Positions 1 through 8,056 are shown, counted from the first letter of the stretch. The stretch: DNA of 64,000 nt from Nocardia huaxiensis (GCF_013744875.1 NZ_CP059399.1:6634001-6698000); one strand, 5' to 3'. Notes: generated from the sequence alone by a model not told the origin. A program made the numbers and translations.

Positions 1-279
1 GATGGGCACCGAGATCGCCCCCAACCGTGCCAGCGCGAAATACGCCAGCACGAACTCCCGGCAGTTGTGCGAGTAGATCGCCACCCGATCCCCCTGCGCC
101 ACACCACGATCGGCCAGACTGTGCGCCACCCGATTCACCGCGGCATCGAGCTCGGCGAAACTCTCCCGCCGCTCCCGCCACACCAGCGCCGTCTTGTCCG
201 GGTGCCGGGCGGCACTGCGCCGCAACAGATCTCCGAGTGCCTGACTGCGTGCGCCGGCGACGATGCCCGAGGTATCCAT
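1..279 (-). CDS. Acyl-CoA synthetase (FadD-like), N-terminal part only
   Basis: This is the first 93 codons of an AMP-forming acyl-CoA synthetase; the rest lies beyond the window edge. Seen: after a short lead (MDTSGIVAGARSQALGDLLR) the chain has the typical opening of the AMP-binding fold: an 'HPDKTALV' strand, 'AELDAAVNRVAHSLADRGV', then 'GDRVAIYSHNCREFVLAYFALARLGAISVP'. Members activate fatty or other carboxylic acids to acyl-AMP and then acyl-CoA in the cytoplasm. The ATP-binding and adenylation motifs are outside the window, so the substrate cannot be judged. The ATG at 279 is the first start compatible with the family N-terminus. Confidence 0.85.
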   Translation of the reverse strand, partial: MDTSGIVAGARSQALGDLLRRSAARHPDKTALVWRERRESFAELDAAVNRVAHSLADRGVAQGDRVAIYSHNCREFVLAYFALARLGAISVPI

Positions 280-337
280 GCCCTCAACATCTACCGCACG
301 ACTGTGGCCCGCGTCGTACAGTCCCGGTCAGCAAGAT

Positions 338-1141
338 TCAGCTGGGATCGGCCAGTCGCCAGCCGCCCTGGCTCAGGCTGGGATCGTTGGTCGGATACAT
401 CTGGAAGTAGACCTTCCCGTCCTCGAACTTCGTGGCGTTCACCGTGATATCGGTGGTGCTCCGGTCCGCTAGGGTCGCCGTGCAGTGGACCGACTCACCG
501 GCCTTGCCGCGCAGCATGTTCGGACAGGCGGCGCTGCCCTGGGCGAAGCTGAACATTCCGCTCGACAACCCGTAATGACTGGACAGATCCCAGGCCAGGG
601 TTCGCACCATGCTCTGCACACTGGACGCGTACAGGAGGGGATCCTGCAGTGTGATCGACGCGCCGCCATTGAGATTGGTCAGGTAGTACTCGACCTCCCA
701 CTGACTGCCATTGGTCTCGGTCGCCGTACACATACGGGTGGCATTGATCGCGTACTTCTGCAATCCGGTGCACCGCACGGATTGGAAATCGGAGCCGGTC
801 TTGGATTTCAGGGCCAGTGCGATGCCGCCCTGCACGGCGCGATTGTCGGAGAGCTCATCGTCGAAGCGGATGTCGTAAACGAGCTCCGCACCGTCGACCT
901 TCTCGACGCGGACCGTCATGGGCCATTTCTGCCCCTGTGCATCGGTGGCGGTGCAGGTCGCCTCGGCACCGACCTCGGCATCGACACTGCCGCAGGTGAG
1001 CCAGACCGGATCGATCCCCGCGACGGACTTGTAGTACACGCGAACCTTGCTCGCGACATCGTCGCCGCTGACCGTGTCCGGACCGAACATTCCGCATCCG
1101 GCGACCAGCAGCGCCGACAGGGCAATCACACACCTACGCAC
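338..1141 (-). CDS. Lipoprotein with three DUF4333-like repeats
   Basis: Predicted exported lipoprotein of 267 residues with unknown function. Seen: a short signal peptide with lipobox LVAGC (lipidated Cys16), then three successive modules of about 75 residues. Each has a cysteine near its start and the pattern G-x5-CTAT/S about 15 residues later ('EVGAEATCTATDAQG', 'AINATRMCTATETNG', 'KAGESVHCTATLADR'). That pattern resembles the actinobacterial DUF4333 domain, normally a single copy fused to a membrane anchor. Paired cysteines suggest one disulfide per module outside the membrane. The start is a GTG at 1141 with TAACAT 6 nt upstream and no Shine-Dalgarno sequence. It lies downstream of the gene pair ending at 1151 and may be separately transcribed. 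Confidence 0.75.
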   Translation of the reverse strand: MRRCVIALSALLVAGCGMFGPDTVSGDDVASKVRVYYKSVAGIDPVWLTCGSVDAEVGAEATCTATDAQGQKWPMTVRVEKVDGAELVYDIRFDDELSDNRAVQGGIALALKSKTGSDFQSVRCTGLQKYAINATRMCTATETNGSQWEVEYYLTNLNGGASITLQDPLLYASSVQSMVRTLAWDLSSHYGLSSGMFSFAQGSAACPNMLRGKAGESVHCTATLADRSTTDITVNATKFEDGKVYFQMYPTNDPSLSQGGWRLADPS

Positions 1142-1147
1142 GCGGGA

Positions 1148-1153
1148 ATGTTA
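1148..1153 (-). promoter_or_regulatory. -10 element TAACAT of a leaderless start
   Basis: TAACAT lies 6 nt before the GTG of the triple-DUF4333 lipoprotein, the TANNNT-to-start spacing of leaderless actinobacterial mRNAs. No ribosome-binding site precedes the GTG. Confidence 0.45.
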
Positions 1154-1609
1154 TGGGACAACAGGACTCGTGTCCGGGGCGGCGGGGCGCAGGCGGTCGG
1201 CGTAGGCGGCGAGGTGGTCGGCGCGGAAGGTCAGGGCCGACCAGTCGCGGGGATCGACCTCGGCGGTCCAGGCGTAGGTCCAGGCGTAGACCTCGCGGTC
1301 GGCGGCGTGGACGGAGACCGGGGACAGGTCGTATTCGTCGTCCTCGAAATCGTCCAGGATCCGCCATTCCGCGGCGGTGAGGCCGGACAGCAGGAAGCCT
1401 TGTGCGACAGTGTCGCTCGCTGTCACCAGGCCCGGGTAGACCCGGCCGGGCAGGGCCGCCACCCGGCGTCCGGGCAGGACGGCGGGTTCGAGATGCGGTG
1501 TGCGGCCGAGCAATCCGTCCAGCACCTCCGGAAATTGCAGTGTGCCGTAGACGAACAGCGGGTCGGTCGGGGTCGGCAGCTTTCGGCCCCATCGCCGGTC
1601 GGCGGTCAC
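1151..1609 (-). CDS. Gamma-glutamylcyclotransferase-like (GGCT/AIG2) protein
   Basis: A 152-residue cytoplasmic protein of the GGCT/AIG2 fold, which converts gamma-glutamyl amino acids or amines to 5-oxoproline. Seen: the substrate-loop signature 'FVYGTLQF' at residues 19-26, a 'PGRVYPGLV' strand, and Glu89 in 'LDDFEDDEYDL', the position of the catalytic acid in the family. The GTG start overlaps the stop of the upstream MBL hydrolase gene (1606-1609), so the two are almost certainly co-transcribed and translationally coupled. The actual substrate is not deducible. Confidence 0.8.
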   Translation of the reverse strand: MTADRRWGRKLPTPTDPLFVYGTLQFPEVLDGLLGRTPHLEPAVLPGRRVAALPGRVYPGLVTASDTVAQGFLLSGLTAAEWRILDDFEDDEYDLSPVSVHAADREVYAWTYAWTAEVDPRDWSALTFRADHLAAYADRLRPAAPDTSPVVP

Positions 1610-2403
1610 AGGCCGGCCGCGCGCGCGAACACCACGCCGTCGTGGGAATTGATGATCGTGACTTGATGGCCGTGCAGGCGTTGCAACTCGCGCAGGCGGC
1701 GCTGGTTCTCGCGGTAGGCGTCGCCGAGGACCGAGCCGCGCTCGTACAGCTTCCAGAACAATGGCGTCACAGGCTGTTCCGGATGGATCGAGCTCTCCAC
1801 GAAGAAGGAGTCACCGGCGTGTAGTAGCCACCCCTGTCCGGTGTCGACCGCGACCCCGGCGTGGCCGCGGGTGTGCCCGGCGAGCGGGACGACCAGGATT
1901 TCGGACGGCAGGCCGGGCAGATCGCGGACGGAGCGGAAACCGAACCAGTCCTCGCCGCCGTCGACCTCGTTGACCATCCACTTGGGTCCGTGCGCCCACT
2001 GCACCGCCCGGTAGCGCACCTTCTCCGAACGCGTCGGCGTCGCGGTGGCGGCCCGGAATTCGGGGCCGTGGATGTGGATGGTGGCCTCGGGGAAGTCGGC
2101 CAGCCCGCCCGCGTGATCCATGTCCAGGTGGGTGAGGATGATGTGCCGGACGTCGCGCGGATCGTAGCCCAGGGCCTGGATCTGGCGGATCGCCGTCTCC
2201 GACTCCGCGAGTTTCGCGCCGAGCAGGAAACGGTTCGCACCCAGCGACTTTCCGGGATCACGGATGGTGTCCAACCCGAATCCGGTGTCGACGAGCACGA
2301 GTCCGTTCCGGGTTTCGATCAGCAGGCAGTGATCGACCAGCCCTCGCGCCATGGTCCCGCAATTCAGGTGATGAATCCGCACGGCCCGAGGGTTCCAGAG
2401 CAC
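1606..2403 (-). CDS. Metallo-beta-lactamase fold hydrolase
   Basis: A 265-residue MBL-fold hydrolase related to the lactonase-type (quorum-quenching-like) branch. Seen: metal motif 'THLDMDH' (His92, Asp94, Asp96, His97), an HxDxDH variant of the usual HxHxDH, then 'GHTRGHAG' supplying the next His and 'HAGDSFF' supplying the bridging Asp. The short strand 'HLNCGTM' near the N-terminus is common in this branch. Starts with GTG at 2403. It is the first gene of a two-gene operon with the GGCT-like gene. Hydrolysis of a lactone or ester is inferred from the fold only. Confidence 0.8.
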   Translation of the reverse strand: MLWNPRAVRIHHLNCGTMARGLVDHCLLIETRNGLVLVDTGFGLDTIRDPGKSLGANRFLLGAKLAESETAIRQIQALGYDPRDVRHIILTHLDMDHAGGLADFPEATIHIHGPEFRAATATPTRSEKVRYRAVQWAHGPKWMVNEVDGGEDWFGFRSVRDLPGLPSEILVVPLAGHTRGHAGVAVDTGQGWLLHAGDSFFVESSIHPEQPVTPLFWKLYERGSVLGDAYRENQRRLRELQRLHGHQVTIINSHDGVVFARAAGL

Positions 2404-2427
2404 GCGGCCCGCCGCAACCGCGCCCGG

Positions 2428-3336
2428 TCACACCGGCCGCAGGCCCCGAATGATGTCGGCGAGATGCTCGTAGTCCTCGGTGCGCGCGGTGGAGGCCCGG
2501 AAGGCCAGGCCGAGCGTGCGCCCCGGCGCGGGCGCCGCGAAACGCGCGATATCCAAAGTGCCGCGCGAGGTTTCGGCGGCGACCGCCATCTCCGGGATCA
2601 GGGTGACGCCGAGATCGCCTGCGACGCACTGCACCACGGTGGCCAGCGACGCGGCGCGGGTGTCACCGACCGTACCGGGGTGCGCGTCGCTGGAGCGGCA
2701 CAGGTCCAGCGTCTGGTCACGCAGGCAGTGCCCCTCGTCGAGCAGCAGCAGCGGCAGGCTGTCCAGATCCGCCGGGGACAGGTCGCGGCGTCCGGCGAAC
2801 ACATGCCCGCGCGGCACCACGAGCACGAATTCCTCGGTGTAGAGCGGAATCTCGACCAACCCGGAGGCGTCGGCGGGCAGCGCCAGCAATGCCACGTCCA
2901 GCACCCCGGAGCGCAGCCCGTCCAGCAGCCGCGCCGTCTGGTCCTCGATCACATGTGGCACCAAACTCGGCAGCTGCGTGCGTAATTCGGGCAACAGCGC
3001 GGGCAGCACATACGGGGCTACCGTGGGGATGATGCCCATGCGCAGCGTGCCACCGAGTCCGGAGCCGGCCGCCGAGGCGACGAATCGATCCGCCGCCTCG
3101 AGCGTCGCCATGGCCTGCGGCAGCAGTCGCTTCCCCGCGGGCGTGACCAGGACCCGCCGCGTGCTGCGCTCGATCAGCTGCAGCCCCAGCCCGTTTTCCA
3201 GTGATGCCAGCGCCTGCGATAACGTGGGCTGGCTCACGCTCAACCGCGCTGCGGCAGTTCCGAAATGGCGATATTCCGCGATCGCCACGAACGCACGCAG
3301 CTGCGACAGGGTTGGCTGATAAGTTTGATCAGTCAC
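2428..3336 (-). CDS. oxyR: OxyR, hydrogen-peroxide-sensing LysR regulator
   Basis: LysR-family transcription factor that senses peroxide through a thiol-disulfide switch and activates ahpCD. Seen: N-terminal winged HTH 'FGTAAARLSVSQPTLSQALASLE' (about residues 25-47) and the redox pair Cys204/Cys213 in 'EGHCLRDQTLDLC', matching Cys199/Cys208 of E. coli OxyR. A longer open frame reaches 3363. The GTG at 3336 was chosen because it matches the family start ('TDQTYQPTLSQLRAF') and sits 7 nt after a TATACT -10, so the mRNA is probably leaderless. It is divergent from ahpC-ahpD, the usual actinobacterial arrangement. Confidence 0.93.
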   Translation of the reverse strand: MTDQTYQPTLSQLRAFVAIAEYRHFGTAAARLSVSQPTLSQALASLENGLGLQLIERSTRRVLVTPAGKRLLPQAMATLEAADRFVASAAGSGLGGTLRMGIIPTVAPYVLPALLPELRTQLPSLVPHVIEDQTARLLDGLRSGVLDVALLALPADASGLVEIPLYTEEFVLVVPRGHVFAGRRDLSPADLDSLPLLLLDEGHCLRDQTLDLCRSSDAHPGTVGDTRAASLATVVQCVAGDLGVTLIPEMAVAAETSRGTLDIARFAAPAPGRTLGLAFRASTARTEDYEHLADIIRGLRPV

Positions 3337-3351
3337 GCCTATCAGTATAGT
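3316..3351. promoter_or_regulatory. Divergent oxyR/ahpC promoter with candidate OxyR operator
   Basis: Two -10 boxes overlap back to back in AGTATAGT: TATACT (3349-3344) reads toward oxyR and TATAGT (3346-3351) reads toward ahpC. The perfect inverted repeat CTGAT-N7-ATCAG (3316-3332) covers the likely -35 of ahpC (TTGATC, 3325-3330), and a third ATCAG follows at 3341-3345. This fits an OxyR site that activates ahpC and represses oxyR. The oxyR arm lies inside the first codons of oxyR. Confidence 0.5.
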
Positions 3352-3444
3352 GCGACCGATCACCTTTACCTTTTACCGAGGTTTGGGCAAGATCGTTCGC
3401 GAGAGTCACGACACAATCGGATCGACTACCAAAGAGGAGCAAGC

Positions 3445-4032
3445 ATGGCCCTGCTGACCATCGGCGACCAGTTCCCCGCCTACAACCTCAAGGCTGTTAT
3501 CGGCGGTGACCTGTCGAAGGTGAACGCGCAGCAGCCCGACGACTACTTCACCCAGATCTCGAGCGACGACTACGCCGGCAAGTGGCGCATCGTATTCTTC
3601 TGGCCGAAGGACTTCACCTTCGTGTGCCCGACCGAGATCGCCGCCTTCGGCAAGCTGAACGAGGAGTTCGCCGATCGTGACGCGCAGGTGCTGGGTGCTT
3701 CCGTCGACAACGAGTTCGTGCACTTCCAGTGGCGTGCCCAGCACGAGGACCTGAAGACCCTCCCCTTCCCCATGCTGAGCGACCTCAAGCGTGAATTGGC
3801 CGCGGCCACCGGCGTTCTCAACGCCGACGGCGTCGCCGACCGCGCCACCTTCATCATCGACCCGAACAACGAGATCCAGTTCGTGTCGGTCACCGCGGGT
3901 TCCGTGGGCCGCAATGTCGACGAGGTGCTGCGCGTGCTCGACGCACTGCAGTCCGACGAGCTGTGCGCCTGCAACTGGAAGAAGGGCGACCCGACCATCA
4001 ACGCCGGCGAACTGCTGTCCGCGTCGGTCTGA
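3445..4032 (+). CDS. ahpC: AhpC, alkyl hydroperoxide reductase peroxiredoxin
   Basis: Two-cysteine peroxiredoxin of 195 residues that reduces organic hydroperoxides, H2O2 and peroxynitrite in the cytoplasm. Seen: peroxidatic Cys61 in 'DFTFVCPTEIAAF', and C-terminal Cys174 and Cys176 in 'ELCACNWKKGD', the three-cysteine layout of the mycobacterial enzyme, which is recycled by AhpD. ATG 3445 follows an AGAGGAG ribosome-binding site. The open frame extends upstream, but homologues begin at 'MALLTIGDQFP'. ahpD begins 26 nt downstream, so the two form an operon driven from the oxyR-ahpC promoter. Confidence 0.97.
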   Translation: MALLTIGDQFPAYNLKAVIGGDLSKVNAQQPDDYFTQISSDDYAGKWRIVFFWPKDFTFVCPTEIAAFGKLNEEFADRDAQVLGASVDNEFVHFQWRAQHEDLKTLPFPMLSDLKRELAAATGVLNADGVADRATFIIDPNNEIQFVSVTAGSVGRNVDEVLRVLDALQSDELCACNWKKGDPTINAGELLSASV

Positions 4033-4058
4033 GCCGGTCTTAGAAGGAGCTGTTTCGT

Positions 4059-4598
4059 TTGACCATCGAGAACCTGAAGAACTCGCTTCCCGAGTACGCC
4101 AAGGATCTGAAGCTCAACCTGTCCTCCATCGCGCGCACCACCGTGCTCAACGAGCAGCAGCTGTGGGGCACCCTGCTGGCGTCGGCCGCCGCGACCCGGT
4201 CGGCCACCACGCTGCGCGAGATCGCCGAGGAAGCCGCCGACGTGCTGTCGGCGGAGGCGTACAACGCCGCGCTGGGCGCCGCGTCGATCATGGGTATGAA
4301 CAATGTGTTCTACCGCGGCAAGGCGTTCCTCGAGGGCAAGTACGACGATCTGCGCGCGGGCCTGCGCATGCAGATCATCGGCAACCCCGGCGTGGACAAG
4401 GCCGATTTCGAGTTGTGGTCGTTCGCGGTCTCCTCGATCAACGGCTGCCAGCACTGCCTGGAAGCGCACGAGAACACGCTGCGTGAAGCGGGCGTGTCGC
4501 GTGAGGTGATCTTCGAGTCGCTGCGCGCCGCCGCCATCGTGGCCGGTGTCGGCCAGGCCGTGGCCTCGACCGAGGCGCTCGCCTCGGCATCGGTCTGA
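4059..4598 (+). CDS. ahpD: AhpD, alkyl hydroperoxidase reducing partner of AhpC
   Basis: Carboxymuconolactone-decarboxylase-fold protein of 179 residues that regenerates AhpC through a CxxC thiol relay. Seen: Glu118, Cys130 and Cys133 in 'NGCQHC', and His137, the known proton-relay and redox residues of the mycobacterial protein. Translation starts at TTG 4059 behind AGAAGGAG; '[19 protein letters not shown]' matches the family start. Second gene of the ahpC-ahpD operon; a strong hairpin terminator follows. Confidence 0.96.
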   Translation: MTIENLKNSLPEYAKDLKLNLSSIARTTVLNEQQLWGTLLASAAATRSATTLREIAEEAADVLSAEAYNAALGAASIMGMNNVFYRGKAFLEGKYDDLRAGLRMQIIGNPGVDKADFELWSFAVSSINGCQHCLEAHENTLREAGVSREVIFESLRAAAIVAGVGQAVASTEALASASV

Positions 4599-4628
4599 TT
4601 CGAAGCGGTTCTTCGCAATACGGCCGAA

Positions 4629-4660
4629 GGGCTGTGTACCTATCCGGTACACAGCCCTTT
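4629..4660 (+). terminator. Rho-independent terminator of ahpCD
   Basis: Perfect 12-bp stem (4629-4640 with 4646-4657), 5-nt loop, followed by TTTCGCATTT. It lies 30 nt after the ahpD stop. Confidence 0.85.
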
Positions 4661-4757
4661 CGCATTTCGGTGCACACACGCCACCGAATTTGCCAATCGA
4701 TTGCTGCAATCGGATCACCGGTCTGCAACGTTCGCGAGGAGTGTCCGGATCGGGCCT

Positions 4758-4763
4758 TAGACT
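4758..4763 (+). promoter_or_regulatory. -10 element TAGACT of a leaderless start
   Basis: TAGACT ends exactly 7 nt before the ATG of the HNH nuclease gene at 4771. There is no purine-rich ribosome-binding site between, so the message is probably leaderless. Confidence 0.55.
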
Positions 4764-4770
4764 CCCCCGC

Positions 4771-5517
4771 ATGCCCACGGGTTCCCGGTCCACCGCCCGG
4801 CGCCGCTGGCGCAGATTCCTCTCGACCGTCGTCGTCCTCGCCGCTCTCGGCGCCGCCGGGTTCACGCTCTGGCTGAACCGGCAGGAACCCGCGGTTCCCG
4901 AAGGGTCCGCCGGATACTCGACCGGGACGGTCGTACCGGATGCACAGCAGGCCCGAGCCCAACTCGATCGGCTCCGGGTGGCCTGGAACCGCAATTGGGA
5001 ATCCTACGATCGCAATGCCTTCGGACCCGGCTGGTCCGGGCACGGCGGCGAACCCGAACTCCCCGGCGGATGCACCGCACGCGAGACCGTCATGAAACGC
5101 GATCTGACGGAAACACGTCTGGCGGATAGCAATTCGTGCCTGGTGCTGTCGGGCGTGCTGCACGATCCGTACACCGGCGCGCAACTGCCCTACGACCGGT
5201 TCAAAGCCTCCGACATCGAGATCGACCATGTGGTCGCGCTCGGCGACGCGTGGCGTTCGGGCGCTTCGGAATGGGACACGCCACGGCGCGAGAAGTTCGC
5301 CAATGATGTGGGGAACCTGCTGGCCGTGCAGAAGCAGGCCAATCAGGACAAGGGCTCGAAGACGCCCGACCAGTGGCAGCCGCGCGAGGACTACCGCTGC
5401 GATTACGCGCGACGCTGGATAGCGGTGAAATCGCGCTGGGAGCTGACCGTGCAGCCCACCGAAAAGACCGCTCTGGCCGACATGCTGGATACCTGCGGGG
5501 CTCCCGCGTCGCGGTAA
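4771..5517 (+). CDS. Membrane-anchored or exported HNH nuclease (DUF1524/GmrSD-like)
   Basis: A 248-residue protein with an Arg-rich N-terminus, one hydrophobic segment (about residues 16-36) and an extracytoplasmic HNH-type nuclease domain. Seen: 'SDIEIDHVVALGDAW' (Asp152-His153 as the metal/catalytic core), then 'FANDVGNLLAVQKQANQDKG' and 'DYRCDYARRWIAVKSRW', which is the DUF1524 pattern (D-H-V..A, N-x-NL, K) shared with GmrSD-type enzymes. Two or more cysteines in the exported part may form a disulfide. Such secreted HNH proteins are common in actinobacteria; scavenging of DNA or extracellular nuclease activity is inference. Leaderless-type promoter upstream. Confidence 0.8.
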   Translation: MPTGSRSTARRRWRRFLSTVVVLAALGAAGFTLWLNRQEPAVPEGSAGYSTGTVVPDAQQARAQLDRLRVAWNRNWESYDRNAFGPGWSGHGGEPELPGGCTARETVMKRDLTETRLADSNSCLVLSGVLHDPYTGAQLPYDRFKASDIEIDHVVALGDAWRSGASEWDTPRREKFANDVGNLLAVQKQANQDKGSKTPDQWQPREDYRCDYARRWIAVKSRWELTVQPTEKTALADMLDTCGAPASR

Positions 5518-5524
5518 CCATCGG

Positions 5525-5530
5525 TAAGCT
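5525..5530 (+). promoter_or_regulatory. -10 element TAAGCT before the PhzF gene
   Basis: TAAGCT lies 8 nt before ATG 5539, a leaderless-type spacing, only 7 nt downstream of the previous stop codon. Confidence 0.4.
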
Positions 5531-5538
5531 CGGGATTC

Positions 5539-6234
5539 ATGGGTACACCCGAAAGCGATAGCACACAGCTCGAAGTCGTACGCGTGTTCACCGACACGGC
5601 CGGGCGCTTCGGCAATCCCCTGGGCATCGCCCGCGCCGCCGATGTCGCCGCGACCGACCGTCAGGCGCTGGCCGCGCGCGCCGGGTACAGCGAGACCGTG
5701 GTCATCGAGGATCCCGCCGACCACCGCGCCACCATGCGGATCTACACCCCGGCCGTCGAACTGCCGTTCGCGGGCCATCCGACCGTCGGCGCGGCCTGGT
5801 GGCTGGCCATGGTCGGCCATCCGGTGCAGGTGCTGGATGTGCCCGCCGGGCCGGTCGAGGTGTCACCGCTGACCGACGGCGTCACCTGGATTCGCGCCCG
5901 CCACGAGTGGGCGCCCAAGTTCGAGTTCCACGAGTTCTCCAGCCTCGAGGAGATGTCCACGCTGGATCCGGCCGACTTCGCCACCGGACAGCACTATGTG
6001 TGGGCGTGGACCGATGAGGCCCGCGGTGCGCTGCGCGCGCGAATGTTCGCACCCGCCATGGGAATTCCGGAGGACGAGGCCACCGGCGCGGCGGCCATCG
6101 CGCTCACCGCGCAGTTGCAGCGCGGGGTCTACATCACCCAGGGCGAGGGCTCTCAGCTGTTCACCGAGTGGGACTCCGACGGCTGGGTGCGCCTGGGCGG
6201 GCGCGTGGTCGCGGACCATCCGGTCACCATCTGA
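5539..6234 (+). CDS. PhzF-family isomerase/epimerase-like protein
   Basis: A 231-residue protein of the PhzF (diaminopimelate-epimerase-like) fold. Seen: 'RFGNPLGIA' near the N-terminus, Glu in 'AGYSETVVI' at the catalytic position, 'LPFAGHPTVGAAWWL' (the family's G-HPT-G motif) and 'EDEATGAAAIALTAQL' (D/E-x-ATGSAA type). The last segment is Ala-Ala rather than the more common Ser-Ala. At 231 residues it is shorter than classical PhzF proteins (about 280). No phenazine genes are nearby, so a general isomerase role is more likely than phenazine synthesis; the substrate is unknown. Confidence 0.85.
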   Translation: MGTPESDSTQLEVVRVFTDTAGRFGNPLGIARAADVAATDRQALAARAGYSETVVIEDPADHRATMRIYTPAVELPFAGHPTVGAAWWLAMVGHPVQVLDVPAGPVEVSPLTDGVTWIRARHEWAPKFEFHEFSSLEEMSTLDPADFATGQHYVWAWTDEARGALRARMFAPAMGIPEDEATGAAAIALTAQLQRGVYITQGEGSQLFTEWDSDGWVRLGGRVVADHPVTI

Positions 6235-6434
6235 TCCAGCGGCCCCTGCTCGAAAGTCCTTCCGAACCGCGCTGATTCGGTGTCGGCGCGGCACCTTCCG
6301 GTGTGCGGCCGACCGAGCCCGGGAATGCGCGGACGCGGAAAATCGGTTGCCGTTCCTGTCGGTGGGCGATGAGATTCTGACTACCGCATCGTCAGCACGG
6401 GCAGTTGCCGCATCCGATCGGAAGGAACTCCGCC

Positions 6435-7994
6435 GTGGAAACCAGCACCGGGCCAGTCGCGTCCGGCACACCCACCGAGCTCGCCGGTCGACGGGAATGG
6501 ATCGGCCTCGGCGTACTCGCCCTGGCCTGCCTGGTGTACGCCATGGATCTCACGGTGCTGCACCTGGCCGTCCCGCAGATCAGCGCCACACTGCATCCCA
6601 CCAGCACCGAACTGCTGTGGATCATCGACGTGTACGGCTTCATGCTGGCCGGGCTGCTCATCACCATGGGCACGCTCGGCGATCGGATCGGGCGGCGCCG
6701 GCTGCTGATGATCGGCGCGGCGCTGTTCGGGGTGGTGTCGCTGATCGCGGCGTTCGCGCCCTCGGCCGAGCTGCTGATCGTGTGCCGGGCGCTGCTGGGT
6801 ATCGCGGGAGCGACCATCGCGCCGTCCACACTGTCGTTGATCTTCAATATGTTTCGCGACGCACGGCAGCGGTCGCTGGCCGTGGGCACCTGGGTCACAG
6901 CGTTCTCCGCCGGCGGCGTGGTCGGGCCGCTCGCCGGTGGCCTGCTGCTGGAGCACTTCTGGTGGGGGTCGGTGTTCCTGCTGGCGGTGCCGGTCATGGT
7001 GCTGCTGCTGGCGCTCGGGCCGCGGGTGCTGCCGGAGTTCCGGGACGAGAACGCCGGGCGGCTCGATCTGCCCAGTGCCGCACTGAGTGTGGTGACCATG
7101 ATCGCGCTGGTGCTGGCCATGAAGAAGGTCGCGCAGGACGGATTCGGCGCGCTGCCGCTGGTTGCCGCGATCGTCGGTGCGGCGGCGGGTGCGGTCTTCG
7201 TGCGACGGCAGCTGACGCGGCCGGATCCGATGCTGGATCTACGACTGTTCCGGCTCGGGACATTCCGGACCGGGTTGGCGATCAATGTGCTCGCCGTGTT
7301 CGTGATGTTCGGGTACTTCCTGTTCGTCGCGCAGTACTTCCAGCTGGTGCTGGGCATGTCGCCGATGCAGGCGGGGCTGGCCATGGCGCCGTCCAGCCTG
7401 GGATTCATCATCGGATCGCAGGCCGCGCCCCGCGTGGTGCGGTATGTGCGTCCGGCCTATGTGATCGGCGTCGGAATGGCCGTGGCGGCAATCGGATTGG
7501 CGCTCATGACCGGGCTGTCGACCGGCGGCTCCCCGGTGCTGGCGGTGGCCGCCTCGCTGCTCGTCGCCCTCGGTATGGCTCCGGTGTTCGGCATCACCAC
7601 CGAGCTGATCGTCGGCTCGGCCCCGCCCGAGCAGGCGGGGGCGGCCTCGGGCCTGTCCGAGACCGGCGCGGAACTCGGCGGGGCGCTGGGCATTTCGATT
7701 CTGGGCAGCATCAGCGTCGCCATCTACCGTGGCGATCTGGCCGACTCGCTGCCACCGCACCTACCCGGCGGCGACTCGGTGCGCGACACCCTCGGCGCCG
7801 CGGTGGAAGTCGCCGCCACCCTGCCCGGCCAACTGGGTGAGGCCGTACTCGGCACCGCGCGTGCGGCTTTCATGCACGGCGTCCACGTGACCGCCGGAAT
7901 CGCCGCTGCCGCAGCACTGGTCCTGGCGGTCCTCGCGGTCGTGAAGCTCAAGCAGATCCCCGCCGGGGACCTGACCGGGCACGACGAGCACTAG
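6435..7994 (+). CDS. DHA2-family MFS drug efflux transporter
   Basis: Proton-driven multidrug exporter of about 519 residues with 14 predicted membrane segments (SmvA/LfrA/QacA type). Seen: motif D1-like 'YAMDLTVLHLAVPQI' in TM1, motif A 'GTLGDRIGRRRLL' between TM2 and TM3, motif C-like 'GGVVGPLAGGLLLEHFWW' in TM5, and 'GAASGLSETGAELGGALGISILGS' in a late helix. The GTG at 6435 was chosen because GAAGGA lies 8 nt upstream; an in-frame ATG at 6405 has no such site. Substrates cannot be deduced. No linked TetR-type regulator is present. Confidence 0.88.
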   Translation: METSTGPVASGTPTELAGRREWIGLGVLALACLVYAMDLTVLHLAVPQISATLHPTSTELLWIIDVYGFMLAGLLITMGTLGDRIGRRRLLMIGAALFGVVSLIAAFAPSAELLIVCRALLGIAGATIAPSTLSLIFNMFRDARQRSLAVGTWVTAFSAGGVVGPLAGGLLLEHFWWGSVFLLAVPVMVLLLALGPRVLPEFRDENAGRLDLPSAALSVVTMIALVLAMKKVAQDGFGALPLVAAIVGAAAGAVFVRRQLTRPDPMLDLRLFRLGTFRTGLAINVLAVFVMFGYFLFVAQYFQLVLGMSPMQAGLAMAPSSLGFIIGSQAAPRVVRYVRPAYVIGVGMAVAAIGLALMTGLSTGGSPVLAVAASLLVALGMAPVFGITTELIVGSAPPEQAGAASGLSETGAELGGALGISILGSISVAIYRGDLADSLPPHLPGGDSVRDTLGAAVEVAATLPGQLGEAVLGTARAAFMHGVHVTAGIAAAAALVLAVLAVVKLKQIPAGDLTGHDEH

Positions 7995-8007
7995 CGGAAT
8001 ACGAACC

Positions 8008-8033
8008 GGTCCGGACACATTCATGCCCGGACC
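8008..8033. terminator. Bidirectional hairpin between convergent genes
   Basis: Inverted repeat GGTCCGG (8008-8014) / CCGGACC (8027-8033), 12-nt loop, between the convergent MFS and aminotransferase genes. No T-tract. Confidence 0.45.
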
Positions 8034-8056
8034 GTCCGTTCGGCTGCGCTGCGTCG

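Noticed and set aside
485..1666. Long plus-strand open frame opposite the lipoprotein and GGCT genes
   Set aside because: It is an antisense shadow: Gly/Arg-rich, no family resemblance, and the minus strand carries recognisable genes with proper starts.
5539..6234. PhzF-like gene as evidence of a phenazine cluster
   Set aside because: No phzA-E, G or other phenazine genes are near; PhzF-fold proteins are widespread with other roles.
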